From positions 1-21,859 of the forward strand of contig JAKITM010000038.1 of NCBI GenBank assembly GCA_021648045.1: a DNA stretch of 21,859 bases, read 5' to 3'. The stretch comes from Lysobacterales bacterium. GTDB taxonomy: Bacteria; Pseudomonadota; Gammaproteobacteria; Xanthomonadales; SZUA-36. Positions 1 through 8,441 of this stretch are shown piece by piece. The position numbers were made by a program, and so were the translations under genes. Under the pieces are notes generated by a model. It did no database searches. It had not been told where the DNA came from and saw only the letters and a program-made list of their open reading frames with translations. The first letter of the stretch is position 1; each line of letters begins with the position of its first letter.

Positions 1-1
1 C

Positions 2-1786
2 CAGTGGTAAAATAACATCGGCATTGGCTAGTATTGCATCAGAATTAAAGCTGCTTACAGCCACTACCTTCGCACTGGCGAGTGCGGCTTTTGTAGCTAT
101 CGGGTTATCAAAATCAAGCGCCGGATTTACATCCCATAATAACCAGCCTTTCGCTGGAGCAGCTAACATTTGGCTAACATCGCGACCGCCCTTAGCAGGC
201 TGTGCGCCGTAATAACGCGCACCGTTTGAATTACCACCATCGGCAATCAGGTTACAACGACCGTCTACTGCCTGACTGATGGCTTGGGCCAAGGCACGAA
301 TCCAGTCGGCTTGTGAGTGTGACATCGCCATTTTACCGACAATAATAAGTGCATTTTCTGAATCCCTGAGTGCCTTAACCGCATTGCTGGCAAAATCATC
401 CGTGCTGGCATTTTCTACCGCCTTGGCGACAACTGCTTGTAATGCACGGTGGTCGAGTGACTCACCTAGGGTTTTGGCAATCGCGAGTAGCTGTTGTAGC
501 ATTTGCTCGGGGTTTACCAACGCTGTTTCTACACAGTCGAAATGATAATTATATTGGCGCGGGAATAATGCATAAATTGCGGCCTGATTTTTACGCCAGG
601 CTTGGCGAATTTTGTGCCCGAGTATGGGTGCATCTTCGTGCAAATTGCTACCGATTAATAAAACACTATCGGCGGCATCCATTTCGGCTAATGGACACTC
701 AAATTGAAGTAAGCGGCTGGCGTCATCTGCAAATGTGCTTTCGCGCAAACGAGAGTCAATATCTTTGCTGCCCAGACCATCCAGTAACCGACGGGCCAGC
801 AAGTACTCCTGGTTGAAGGCTGATGGTGATAACAACATTCCGAGTGAATCACCGGCATCCCGCAATATATCGCTGGCGGCACTTAAAGCGGTGTCCCAGT
901 CAACAATTTGCCATTTGCCATTGCTGTCTTTAACCATCGGTTCATACAAGCGTTCATCGCTGCGCAAACCATAATGCGAGAAACGATCACGATCGGATAT
1001 CCAGCATTCGTTATGCGCTTCATTATTACGCGGTACGCAGCGTAATATTTCATTGCGACGGGTATGGTAATACAGGTTGGATGCCACCCCGTCATGGCTG
1101 GAAACCGATGACCTTGCGACCAACTCCCAAGCCCGCGCAGAAAAACGGAAAGGCTTGTTGGTTAAAGCACCTACTGGACAAACATCAATAATATTAGCGG
1201 ACATTTCAGAATCGATAGAACGGGCTACCATAGTCCCAATTTCGAGACGATCGCCACGGCCAATACCACCGAATTCATCGGTACCGGCGATTTCATCGAG
1301 GAAGCGCACACAGCGGGTACAGTGAATACAACGGGTCATTTCCGTTTGTATTAACGGACCTATATCTTTATCTTCGACCACGCGTTTGCTTTCGCTAAAA
1401 CGGGAAACCGAACGACCATAACCTACGGCTTGGTCTTGAAGTTCACACTCACCACCCTGGTCACAAATCGGGCAATCGAGCGGATGATTAATCAGCAAAA
1501 ATTCCATGACGCCGCGCTGGGCATCAATAGCGCGTTTGGATTCTGTAAAAACCTTCATCCCTTCCATTACCGGCGTTGCACAGGCTGGCATGGGTTTAGG
1601 GGCTTTTTCTACATCTACCAGACACATTCTGCAGTTGGCTGCGATAGATAATTTGGGATGGTAACAGAAGCGAGGAATATCCACACCAATACGATCAGCC
1701 GCCTCGATAATCATCGAGCCCTTGGCTGCCGTAGTAGCTACACCATCAATTTCTATGTTGACCAGATTATTGTCCGGGCTATTCAT
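2..1786 (-). CDS. nuoG: NADH-quinone oxidoreductase subunit G (N-terminal 595 codons, cut by window edge)
   Basis: This is the large iron-sulfur subunit of the complex I peripheral arm, which passes electrons from NuoE/F towards the quinone site. Reading from the ATG at 1786, an open frame runs to the left edge without a stop. An N-terminal ferredoxin-like domain has the 2Fe-2S cysteines C41, C52, C55 and C69. It is followed by H101, C105, C108 and C114 in the HPLDCPICDQGGEC motif and by C153, C156, C159 and C203 for further 4Fe-4S clusters. The WISDRDRFSHYGL segment begins the molybdopterin-oxidoreductase-like part. The gene is last of the nuo genes in view and starts 73 bases after nuoF; nuoH and later genes are expected beyond the edge. 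The C-terminus is not visible. Family assignment is very secure. Confidence 0.97.
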   Translation of the reverse strand, partial: MNSPDNNLVNIEIDGVATTAAKGSMIIEAADRIGVDIPRFCYHPKLSIAANCRMCLVDVEKAPKPMPACATPVMEGMKVFTESKRAIDAQRGVMEFLLINHPLDCPICDQGGECELQDQAVGYGRSVSRFSESKRVVEDKDIGPLIQTEMTRCIHCTRCVRFLDEIAGTDEFGGIGRGDRLEIGTMVARSIDSEMSANIIDVCPVGALTNKPFRFSARAWELVARSSVSSHDGVASNLYYHTRRNEILRCVPRNNEAHNECWISDRDRFSHYGLRSDERLYEPMVKDSNGKWQIVDWDTALSAASDILRDAGDSLGMLLSPSAFNQEYLLARRLLDGLGSKDIDSRLRESTFADDASRLLQFECPLAEMDAADSVLLIGSNLHEDAPILGHKIRQAWRKNQAAIYALFPRQYNYHFDCVETALVNPEQMLQQLLAIAKTLGESLDHRALQAVVAKAVENASTDDFASNAVKALRDSENALIIVGKMAMSHSQADWIRALAQAISQAVDGRCNLIADGGNSNGARYYGAQPAKGGRDVSQMLAAPAKGWLLWDVNPALDFDNPIATKAALASAKVVAVSSFNSDAILANADVILPL

Positions 1787-1859
1787 AAGCTTTCAAAACC
1801 GTATATTCATTTTTACTCTGAATTTTTGACTATTTCAGCATCAATTCAGGCTAAATTAT

Positions 1860-3155
1860 TCAGGCCGCACGGCCCGTCTTTTCCACGACCAAAGAACGAC
1901 CGTGCTTAACAAAATATTCAAATTCAGGCCAGAAATGCCGCAGCATTCCTTGCACTGGCCAGGCAGCTGCCTCACCAAATGCACAAATCGTATGACCCTC
2001 AATTTGACCCGCTGCAGAGCGTAGTAATTCGAGATCTTCCATCCGGCCTTTACCTGCCATGATTCTTTCCAACACCCGATGCATCCAACCCGTGCCTTCA
2101 CGACAGGGTGTGCATTGGCCACAAGACTCCATGTGGTAGAACCTTTCCAAGCGGGTTAAAGCCTTGACCATGCAAGTGCTTTCATCCATCACAATGACAG
2201 CGCCTGAGCCTAAACCAGAACCGGCTTTTGCCAGCGCATCGAAGTCCATGGTCATTTCCATCATTTGTGCCGCTGGTATAACCGGCATTGAAGAACCGCC
2301 GGGTATAACCGCTTTTAGAGCATTGCCATTGAGCATGCCACCGGCCATTTCTAGCAAGTCGGCAAAGGGTGTACCTAATGGCACTTCGTAATTACCGGGT
2401 TTGTTCACATGCCCAGAAACGGAGAAACACTTAGGTCCGCCATTGCCCGGTATACCTATATCCAAAAACCATTCAGCGCCATTACGCATAATTGCAGGTA
2501 CTGATGCCAGGGTTTCGGTGTTATTAATGGTGCTGGGTTTGCCGTAAAGCCCAAAATTTGCTGGGAACGGGGGTTTGAAACGCGGTTGGCCTTTTTTACC
2601 TTCCAGCGATTCCATTAGGGCTGTTTCTTCACCACATATATAAGCACCGGCTCCTAATACCGCATAAATATCGATATCTACACCGCTGCCTTTAACATCT
2701 TTACCTAACCAACCGGCAGCGTAAGCTTCCTTCAGCGCCGCCTCGAAATTCTCGAACGGTTCATGATGAAACTCACCGCGCAGATAGTTATAACCAACGC
2801 TTGCGCCCATGCTGTAGGCGGCAATTGCCATGCCTTCGATGACCGCATGCGGGTTGTAGCGTAGAATATCGCGATCATGACAGGTGCCCGGCTCGCTTTC
2901 ATCTGAATTACACAGTAGATATTTCTGACCGGGAGCAGAACGCGGCATAAAGCTCCATTTTAGCCCTGTAGGAAAACCTGCCCCACCACGCCCACGCAGG
3001 CCCGATGCCTTAACAATTTCTATAATTTCTTCCTGCGGGGTCTTTTCATCAAGAATTTTTGCCCAGGCTTTATAACCACCCAGCTGCAGGTAGTTTTCCA
3101 GCAGCCAGGGCTGCTCAAACTCGAGTGTGGTGAGAACAACTTTATGCTCAGCCAT
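1860..3155 (-). CDS. nuoF: NADH-quinone oxidoreductase subunit F (NADH/FMN-binding)
   Basis: NuoF binds NADH and FMN and takes the hydride at the tip of the complex I arm. The 431-residue product shows the glycine-rich FMN/NADH loop (GRGGAGFPTGLKW, residues 55-67), the NSDESEPGT motif near 83-91, the GAYICGEETAL segment near 170, and the 4Fe-4S cysteines C345, C348, C351 (ESCGQCTPCREG) and C391. I chose the ATG at 3155, two bases after the nuoE stop, over an in-frame TTG two codons upstream, because the TTG would overlap nuoE and would be a rare start. Length is normal for the family. The gene lies between nuoE and nuoG, as expected, and is probably translated by coupling from nuoE. Confidence 0.97.
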   Translation of the reverse strand: MAEHKVVLTTLEFEQPWLLENYLQLGGYKAWAKILDEKTPQEEIIEIVKASGLRGRGGAGFPTGLKWSFMPRSAPGQKYLLCNSDESEPGTCHDRDILRYNPHAVIEGMAIAAYSMGASVGYNYLRGEFHHEPFENFEAALKEAYAAGWLGKDVKGSGVDIDIYAVLGAGAYICGEETALMESLEGKKGQPRFKPPFPANFGLYGKPSTINNTETLASVPAIMRNGAEWFLDIGIPGNGGPKCFSVSGHVNKPGNYEVPLGTPFADLLEMAGGMLNGNALKAVIPGGSSMPVIPAAQMMEMTMDFDALAKAGSGLGSGAVIVMDESTCMVKALTRLERFYHMESCGQCTPCREGTGWMHRVLERIMAGKGRMEDLELLRSAAGQIEGHTICAFGEAAAWPVQGMLRHFWPEFEYFVKHGRSLVVEKTGRAA

Positions 3156-3157
3156 AA

Positions 3158-3658
3158 TCAATCCAGCCCTTCGAGAATGGTGTTAATTTTATCGACCGTT
3201 AGGTTTTCGTGGTAATGCCCATCGACCACCATCATTGGCGCACCGCAACAGGCTGCCAGGCATTCTTCTTCTATCTTCAAGGTAATCCGGCCATCGCTGG
3301 TGGTCTCGCCCATTTTAATACCCAAATGATTTTCGATATGAGTCACCACATCTTCAGCGCCACGCAGCATGCAGGAAATATTGGTGCAAATATTCACTTT
3401 GTGACGACCGGTTGGCTCAAGGTCAAACATAGAATAAAAGCTGGCGACTTCATAAACCTGTACATTCGGCAATTGCAGGTACTCGGCAACCGCGTCCATC
3501 AATTCCTCTGTCAGCCAGCCGCCGTTCTGCTCTTGCACTGCCATCAATGATTGGATGACCGCTGAGCGCCGATGCTCTGCTGGAAATTTAGACAGCCAGT
3601 GATCCATACTGCTACGGGTTGCTGAAGTTAATAAATATGTTTTGCTATTTTTAGTCAT
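3158..3658 (-). CDS. nuoE: NADH-quinone oxidoreductase subunit E (24 kDa-type, 2Fe-2S)
   Basis: NuoE carries a 2Fe-2S cluster next to the FMN of NuoF in the electron-input module of complex I. The 166-residue protein has the thioredoxin-like 24 kDa subunit fold signature, with cluster ligands C91, C96 (CTNISC) and C133, C137 (EECLAAC). The upstream helical part contains the conserved segment VYEVASFYSMF near 68-78. The start is an ATG five bases past the nuoD stop. I see no strong Shine-Dalgarno sequence there, so translational coupling to nuoD is likely. Nothing is unusual in length or residues. Confidence 0.97.
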   Translation of the reverse strand: MTKNSKTYLLTSATRSSMDHWLSKFPAEHRRSAVIQSLMAVQEQNGGWLTEELMDAVAEYLQLPNVQVYEVASFYSMFDLEPTGRHKVNICTNISCMLRGAEDVVTHIENHLGIKMGETTSDGRITLKIEEECLAACCGAPMMVVDGHYHENLTVDKINTILEGLD

Positions 3659-3663
3659 CAGAT

Positions 3664-4917
3664 TTACCGGTCAATCTCGCCAAATACGATGTCTTGGGTA
3701 CCAATTACTGCAACAACATCAGCGAGCATATGACCTTTTACCATTTCCTCCATGGCTGAAAGGTGAACAAATCCTGCGGCGCGTAAATGTGTACGGAAAG
3801 GTTTATTGGCACCATCGGATACCAAATAACAGCCAAACTCTCCCTTAGGATGTTCAACTGCCGCATAAGACTCACCGGCAGGCACACAGTAGCCTTCAGT
3901 AAACAATTTGAAGTGATGAATCATCGATTCCATGTCTTCTTTCATGGCTGTACGGCTTGGCGGCGCAACCTTTTGGTCACCGGTAATAACCGGGCCGGGA
4001 TTTTCCCGCAGCCAAGTAATACATTGACGGATAATTTCATTCGATTGGCGCATTTCTTCCATGCGCACAAGGTAACGATCGTAACAATCACCATTTTTAC
4101 CAATAGGCACTGAAAACTTCACTTTATCGTAGGCAGCATAGGGCTGTTTTTTACGCAAGTCCCAAGCAATTCCTGAACCGCGTAACATCGGCCCGGTAAA
4201 GCCGAGCTGTAAAGCCCGATCCGGGGAAACCACGCCGATTCCAACGGTGCGCTGTTTCCAGATGCGGTTATTAGTAAGCAGGGTTTCGTATTCGTCGATG
4301 CGCGAGGGGAAGTCGTTTATAAATTCTTCCAGAAAATCCAGCAGACTGCCCTGTCGCCAGGCGTTTAAACGGGTCAGGTCTTTGCCTTTGGTCCAGCGGG
4401 TTTCTTTTACCTGCGTCATCTCATCGGGTAAGTCCCGGTAGACGCCTCCGGGGCGATAATAGGTCGCATGCATGCGCGCACCGGATACGGCTTCATAGGC
4501 ATCCATTAAATACTCGCGCTCGCGGAAGGCATATAAAAATAGTGTCATCGCGCCTAAATCAAGACCATGAGTTCCGATCCACATAAGGTGATTGAGGATG
4601 CGGGTGACCTCATCGAAAAGGGTACGAATAAATTTTGCGCGAATAGGAATATCCAGTCCCAACAGGTTTTCGATGGCCATAACATAGGCGTGCTCATTAC
4701 ACATCATCGATACATAATCGAGCCTATCCATATAACCAATACTCTGATTATAGGGTTTGGATTCTGCCAGTTTTTCGGTACCCCGGTGCAGCAAGCCAAT
4801 ATGCGGATCGGCACGCACAATGATTTCGCCTTCAAGCTCAAGAATCAAGCGTAAAACACCATGTGCTGCCGGGTGCTGTGGACCAAAATTTAGCGTATAA
4901 TTGTGCATCTTAGACAT
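3664..4917 (-). CDS. nuoD: NADH-quinone oxidoreductase subunit D (49 kDa-type)
   Basis: NuoD is the 49 kDa subunit that forms the quinone-binding cavity together with NuoB; it is related to the large subunit of NiFe hydrogenases but lacks the metal site. The 417-residue product begins with the family hallmark NFGPQHPAAHG (residues 10-20), followed by DPHIGLLHRGTEKL (37-50) and YMDRLDYVSMM (62-72), and ends in the typical GTQDIVFGEIDR tail. Its ATG shares one base with the nuoC stop (TAATG), so the two are translationally coupled. It is a separate gene here, not the NuoCD fusion found in E. coli and Pseudomonas. Confidence 0.97.
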   Translation of the reverse strand: MSKMHNYTLNFGPQHPAAHGVLRLILELEGEIIVRADPHIGLLHRGTEKLAESKPYNQSIGYMDRLDYVSMMCNEHAYVMAIENLLGLDIPIRAKFIRTLFDEVTRILNHLMWIGTHGLDLGAMTLFLYAFREREYLMDAYEAVSGARMHATYYRPGGVYRDLPDEMTQVKETRWTKGKDLTRLNAWRQGSLLDFLEEFINDFPSRIDEYETLLTNNRIWKQRTVGIGVVSPDRALQLGFTGPMLRGSGIAWDLRKKQPYAAYDKVKFSVPIGKNGDCYDRYLVRMEEMRQSNEIIRQCITWLRENPGPVITGDQKVAPPSRTAMKEDMESMIHHFKLFTEGYCVPAGESYAAVEHPKGEFGCYLVSDGANKPFRTHLRAAGFVHLSAMEEMVKGHMLADVVAVIGTQDIVFGEIDR

Positions 4918-5666
4918 TATGAGTTCCCATCCTCCGTTGCTTCATCAGCAAGCGCATGCTGACGGGAATCGTCACGAATAACCCGGGGCACTAACACCCG
5001 CGGTTCAATCTCAACCGGCTCGTAAACAACCCTTCCCTGTGATTCGTCATAGCGCACAGTAACATTACCGATTAACGGAAAGTCTTTACGGAAAGGATGG
5101 CCGACAAAACCATAATCGGTAAGAATCCGGCGTAAATCAGGGTGGCCTTCAAAGGCTATACCAAAGAGGTCAAAAGCTTCGCGCTCATACCAGTTGGCAG
5201 AATTCCAAGTATCAACCAGGCTGGGAATGATAGGCATTACATCATCAGCGGCAAAGCAACGGATACGGATACGCCGGTTATGCTCCATTGATATCAGATG
5301 CACAACTACAGCAAAGCGCCCTGGGTGACCGTATTCATTGTCGCGATCGAAAACCACTTGCGGACGCTGTGACCAGTCGAAACGACCGGCTCCTTCGCCA
5401 CTAACAGCACGACTGAAACCGCGATTGCTGGCAGTATCTGTGGCCCATTCTGACTGTCCCCATGAGAGGTAGTCCATACCACAGAGATCACTTAATTGGG
5501 TGAATGAAAATTCATCTTGATCGCGCAGGTCACGGGCTACATCCAGCCAGTGTTCCGGGCTGATTTCCAGGGTAACCATGTCACTGGTATCAGTGATAGA
5601 CACTAGCCGGTCTGCGCTAAAAAACGCCTCAAGCTGAGATACAAATTGACTCTTTTGTTTTGCCAT
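4917..5666 (-). CDS. nuoC: NADH-quinone oxidoreductase subunit C (30 kDa-type)
   Basis: NuoC is the 30 kDa connecting subunit of the complex I peripheral arm. The signature region is clear: EREAFDLFGIAFEGHPDLRR at residues 161-180, then ILTDYGFVGHPFRKDFP to 197, and a C-terminal part ending in PRVIRDDSR. At 249 residues it is longer than the roughly 200-residue forms I recall from betaproteobacteria. The extra length lies around residues 72-112, a loop containing many Ser, Gly, Arg and Asp residues. A similar loop is known in Xanthomonas-type NuoC, so I read it as a lineage trait. The start ATG lies 12 bases after nuoB; its Shine-Dalgarno sequence is weak. Confidence 0.96.
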   Translation of the reverse strand: MAKQKSQFVSQLEAFFSADRLVSITDTSDMVTLEISPEHWLDVARDLRDQDEFSFTQLSDLCGMDYLSWGQSEWATDTASNRGFSRAVSGEGAGRFDWSQRPQVVFDRDNEYGHPGRFAVVVHLISMEHNRRIRIRCFAADDVMPIIPSLVDTWNSANWYEREAFDLFGIAFEGHPDLRRILTDYGFVGHPFRKDFPLIGNVTVRYDESQGRVVYEPVEIEPRVLVPRVIRDDSRQHALADEATEDGNS

Positions 5667-5678
5667 TATTAGATCCGA

Positions 5679-6206
5679 TTATGCCCTGGCAATTGTGTTG
5701 GTACGGCGAACTTTTTTCTGTAGTTGCAAAATACCGTAAATTAAAGCTTCCGCCGTTGGCGGGCAGCCGGGAACATACACATCCACAGGTACAATGCGGT
5801 CACAGCCACGGGTAACGGCATAGGAATAATGGTAGTAACCACCACCATTGGCACAGGAACCCATAGAAATAACCCACTTGGGTTCTGCCATTTGGTCATA
5901 AACTTTACGCATTGCCGGTGCCATCTTGTTTACCAGCGTTCCGGCAACAATCATCACATCAGCTTGGCGGGGGCTGGGGCGAAAAAGCACCCCGAAACGA
6001 TCAAGATCGTAACGCGAAGCACCTGCTTGCATCATTTCGATAGCGCAACAGGCCAGACCGAAAGTCATTGGCCACATGGAACCAGTCATCGCCCAATTAA
6101 CTAGGTGATCCAGACTGGTAGTAACCACACCGCGTTTTAATAAAGGATTGTTATCCGCATTGGGTCGCAATATATCATCGATTTCATTGAGCACTGGCAG
6201 TTTCAT
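5679..6206 (-). CDS. nuoB: NADH-quinone oxidoreductase subunit B (PSST-type, cluster N2)
   Basis: NuoB holds cluster N2, the last iron-sulfur centre before quinone. The 175-residue protein has the four expected ligands: the adjacent pair C53-C54 (GLACCAIEMM), C118 (SMGSCANGGGYY) and C148 (VPGCPPTAEAL). The conserved FRPSPRQADVMIVAGT segment spans residues 75-90. The start is an ATG four bases after the nuoA stop; GGGAG at the end of nuoA is a well-placed ribosome-binding site. Length and residues are fully typical. Confidence 0.97.
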   Translation of the reverse strand: MKLPVLNEIDDILRPNADNNPLLKRGVVTTSLDHLVNWAMTGSMWPMTFGLACCAIEMMQAGASRYDLDRFGVLFRPSPRQADVMIVAGTLVNKMAPAMRKVYDQMAEPKWVISMGSCANGGGYYHYSYAVTRGCDRIVPVDVYVPGCPPTAEALIYGILQLQKKVRRTNTIARA

Positions 6207-6210
6207 TTAG

Positions 6211-6567
6211 TTACTCCCATTCCAGCGCCCCTTTCTTCCACAGATAAGCCAGACCAATTGCCAGCTCAAGGGTAAACACAATGACAGCGGCAAATGCGGT
6301 AAGTCCGACATCTTCCATTACCACAGCCCATGGTACAAAGAAAGCGATTTCTAGATCGAAAATGATAAACAGGATAGCAACAAGGTAAAAGCGCACATCA
6401 AACTGCATACGAGCATCATCGAAGGCTTCGAAGCCACATTCGTATGCAGAGAGTTTGTCTTCGCTCGGACGGTTGGGCCCCAAGAGACCACCGATAAGCA
6501 GCAATACAATACCAAGACCTACCGAAATGGCGATAAAAATGAATACAGGCCAATATTCGTTTAGCAT
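6211..6567 (-). CDS. nuoA: NADH-quinone oxidoreductase subunit A (membrane)
   Basis: NuoA is a small membrane subunit of complex I near the quinone entry site. The 118-residue product has three predicted membrane helices, near residues 7-29, 60-80 and 88-110. The first and second helices are joined by the conserved loop YECGFEAFDDAR (C44) and the second contains the conserved acidic motif DLEIAFFVPW (71-80). It is the first gene of the nuo operon; the start ATG is preceded by GAGGG at good spacing. The 267 bases upstream, after the tRNA gene, probably contain the operon promoter. Confidence 0.96.
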   Translation of the reverse strand: MLNEYWPVFIFIAISVGLGIVLLLIGGLLGPNRPSEDKLSAYECGFEAFDDARMQFDVRFYLVAILFIIFDLEIAFFVPWAVVMEDVGLTAFAAVIVFTLELAIGLAYLWKKGALEWE

Positions 6568-6725
6568 TCTGTTTCCCTCGTACCGGCACTACCGATACCT
6601 ACAAAAATAGTTGTTTAAACCTGAAACCGAGCATCAATTGCCAATTACTGGTTTCTTAATTCAACTCATCAACACTCAATTTAACAGCTCGTATTGTCCC
6701 GCAATTGAGTTCATCTTCACTTGAC

Positions 6726-6769
6726 CGAGATCAGAGAGAGTAGCCGTTTGCATATTCTCTCATATCTCG
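6726..6769. repeat. Imperfect hairpin between tRNA-Leu and nuoA
   Basis: Two 13-base arms (6726-6738, CGAGATCAGAGAG, and 6757-6769, CTCTCATATCTCG) can pair at 11 of 13 positions around an 18-base loop. The hairpin lies in the 267-base spacer between the tRNA 3' end and nuoA. It is not followed by a T run on the minus strand, so it is not a standard intrinsic terminator. It could be a regulator site, an RNA-processing hairpin or a weak terminator of the secG-tRNA transcript. The rest of the spacer shows nothing I can name. Confidence 0.4.
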
Positions 6770-6834
6770 ATTGACCATAATATTGATTCATAATTCTAAG
6801 TCTTATTAAATGACTATAATGAAACAAAATCAAA

Positions 6835-6919
6835 TGGTGCCGAAGGCCGGACTCGAACCGGCACGGCTTACGCCACTACCCCCTCAAGATAGCGTGTCTA
6901 CCAATTCCACCACTTCGGC
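6835..6919 (-). tRNA. tRNA-Leu (anticodon GAG), CCA encoded
   Basis: An 85-base type II tRNA is read on the minus strand. The acceptor arms GCCGAAG and CTTCGGC pair perfectly, followed by discriminator A and a genomically encoded CCA. The anticodon arm CTATC/GGTAG encloses TTGAGGG, giving anticodon GAG (CUC/CUU leucine codons). A long variable arm and the T-arm motif GGTTCGAGTCC are present. It starts 14 bases after the secG stop, so it is probably cut from a secG transcript. The secG-tRNA-Leu(GAG) pairing is common in proteobacteria. Confidence 0.97.
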
Positions 6920-6933
6920 ATTATCTGAAAGCC

Positions 6934-7371
6934 TTAACTTTTTGGTGCTTCGCCCTCAGGCATGTCATCTACAGCGGTTTCCTCAACAGCTTGATCGACT
7001 GTCGGCATATCATCTGCCATGTTTTCAACAGTTTGCTCAGCAGTGTTAGCCGCAGGCGCCTCAACAGGAATCGTATCCGCCATCTGGGTAATAACACTGT
7101 CGTTGGCGACTACGCCTAGATCAGCGTCAAGCGTGGCCTTCGACATATTCGATGCCATTACTGCCATCGACATGGAAATCACGAAGAATAAGATTGCCGC
7201 AACCGAAGTGGTACGAGTGAGGAAGTTGCCTGCGCCTGAAGACCCAAACACAGTGCCCGAGGCACCACCACCAAACGCTGCACCGGCAGTTGCGCCTGCG
7301 CCACGCTGAACTAAAATCAGAGCGATCATACCGATAGCCAAAAGTACATGAAAAATATTTAATAACTGCAT
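6934..7371 (-). CDS. secG: Preprotein translocase subunit SecG
   Basis: SecG is the small accessory subunit of the SecYEG channel that stimulates SecA-driven export. The 145-residue product has two membrane helices, near residues 3-21 and 55-74. They are separated by the glycine/alanine-rich cytoplasmic loop GAGATAGAAFGGGASGTVFG, which is the family hallmark. The C-terminal tail from about residue 80 is rich in Asp, Glu, Ala and Val and poorly conserved; this is the usual variable part. It lies 77 bases downstream of tpiA and immediately upstream of tRNA-Leu, the standard gene order. Confidence 0.95.
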   Translation of the reverse strand: MQLLNIFHVLLAIGMIALILVQRGAGATAGAAFGGGASGTVFGSSGAGNFLTRTTSVAAILFFVISMSMAVMASNMSKATLDADLGVVANDSVITQMADTIPVEAPAANTAEQTVENMADDMPTVDQAVEETAVDDMPEGEAPKS

Positions 7372-7448
7372 AATAGTTTAATCTAAATTTTATCTAATGC
7401 TACAACAGACAATTTTACAGCTGATCTTTTTCCGATCAACTCAACGGT

Positions 7449-8201
7449 TTACTCCACCGCATTGTAAATTGCGATAAAGTCTTCAGCGGTAAGGGATGCG
7501 CCGCCAATAAGCCCGCCGTCAATGTCTGTCTGAGCAAATAATTCAGCGGCATTTGATCCCTTAACACTGCCGCCATACAAAATTCTAAGTTGGCCGGCAA
7601 TTATACCATCCAATGCAGTCAGTTTGTCACGAATAAATGCGTGAATTTCCTGCGCCTGTTCGGGGCTTGCTGTTTTGCCAGTACCAATTGCCCACACAGG
7701 CTCATACGCTAATACGGCTTTGGCAAAGCCATCTATGCCGGTTTTTACCAGCACTGCATCAATCTGACGGGCTATTACAGCCTCTGTTTGACCCGCCTCG
7801 CGCTCTTCCAGGCTTTCGCCAACACACAAAACCGGCACTAAACCTGCGGCTAATGCAGCGGCAAACTTATCTGCAACCCGTGCATCGCTATCTCCGTAGG
7901 ACGCACGGCGCTCAGAATGGCCCACCAGCACCATTTGGCAGCGAAGGTCTACCAGCATTGCCGCGCTGATTTCACCAGTATGTGCCCCGGCTGGGTTTTC
8001 ATTTAAATCCTGGGCGCCAAACTGCAGAGGGGTGTTAGCGGCTATCTCTGCAACTGTATTCAGATAAGGGAAAGGCGGAAACACAGCCATCTGCACTGAG
8101 CTGTCCGGACTAAAGCCGTCGGCTACAGCGCTTGCCAGCTCTTTTGCCATGGCATTGCTGCCGTTCATTTTCCAATTACCGGCAACCAGTATCTTACGCA
8201 T
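7449..8201 (-). CDS. tpiA: Triose-phosphate isomerase
   Basis: This cytoplasmic TIM-barrel enzyme interconverts dihydroxyacetone phosphate and glyceraldehyde 3-phosphate. The 250-residue sequence is complete, with K11 in NWKMN, catalytic H95 in LVGHSERR, catalytic base E167 in AYEPVWAIGTG, the flexible loop 6 that follows, and the phosphate-binding ILYGGSVKGSNA near 207-218. The ATG is preceded by AAGGAA at good spacing. It is the first gene of the tpiA-secG-tRNA transcript. The gene commonly upstream in relatives, glmM, is absent; a divergent dehydrogenase gene takes its place. Confidence 0.97.
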   Translation of the reverse strand: MRKILVAGNWKMNGSNAMAKELASAVADGFSPDSSVQMAVFPPFPYLNTVAEIAANTPLQFGAQDLNENPAGAHTGEISAAMLVDLRCQMVLVGHSERRASYGDSDARVADKFAAALAAGLVPVLCVGESLEEREAGQTEAVIARQIDAVLVKTGIDGFAKAVLAYEPVWAIGTGKTASPEQAQEIHAFIRDKLTALDGIIAGQLRILYGGSVKGSNAAELFAQTDIDGGLIGGASLTAEDFIAIYNAVE

Positions 8202-8283
8202 AACAAATTCCTTGCTTGAGATGAATGATGAATATAATACCCCAATCCCAGACAGAGGCGCGAAATGATGTGTAAGATATTGG

Positions 8284-8296
8284 TTTCACAGTGAAA
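8284..8296. promoter_or_regulatory. Perfect 6-1-6 palindrome in the tpiA/SDR divergent spacer
   Basis: TTTCACAGTGAAA is a perfect inverted repeat with a one-base centre. It lies about 80 bases upstream of tpiA and about 145 upstream of the dehydrogenase. It has the size and symmetry of a dimeric regulator site, but I do not recognise a regulator for it, and palindromes this short can arise by chance. Confidence 0.25.
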
Positions 8297-8309
8297 TAAA
8301 CAATATGAG

Positions 8310-8338
8310 CCGCACCCATAGGTTCGGCGGTTATTTTT
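8310..8338 (+). terminator. Terminator-like hairpin with T run, no gene in front of it
   Basis: On the plus strand CCGCACC (8310-8316) can pair with GGT and GCGG (8321-8330, a three-base bulge between them) around the loop CATA, followed by TTATTTTTT. This resembles an intrinsic terminator reading rightward. No plus-strand gene lies to its left, because tpiA is on the other strand. It could end a small RNA begun near 8205-8280, be a leader attenuator of the dehydrogenase, or be left from a lost gene. Stem strength is moderate because of the bulge. Confidence 0.35.
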
Positions 8339-8441
8339 TGTTTTGCTGTGGGACCAAGAGCTTGTGCAGCATATGTGTTTCTATCTGGGTTTGGGGTAAT
8401 AGAGTAGAATACTCAGCAGACCACTAACAGGCAAGTACATC

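Noticed and set aside
1856..2122. Second minus-strand open frame inside nuoF
   Set aside because: It is a shadow of nuoF in another frame; the nuoF motifs, including the cluster cysteines, are in the long frame.
7395..7445. Small hairpin (GATC arms) between tpiA and secG as a terminator
   Set aside because: The stem is only about five bases and no T run follows; tpiA and secG are probably co-transcribed.
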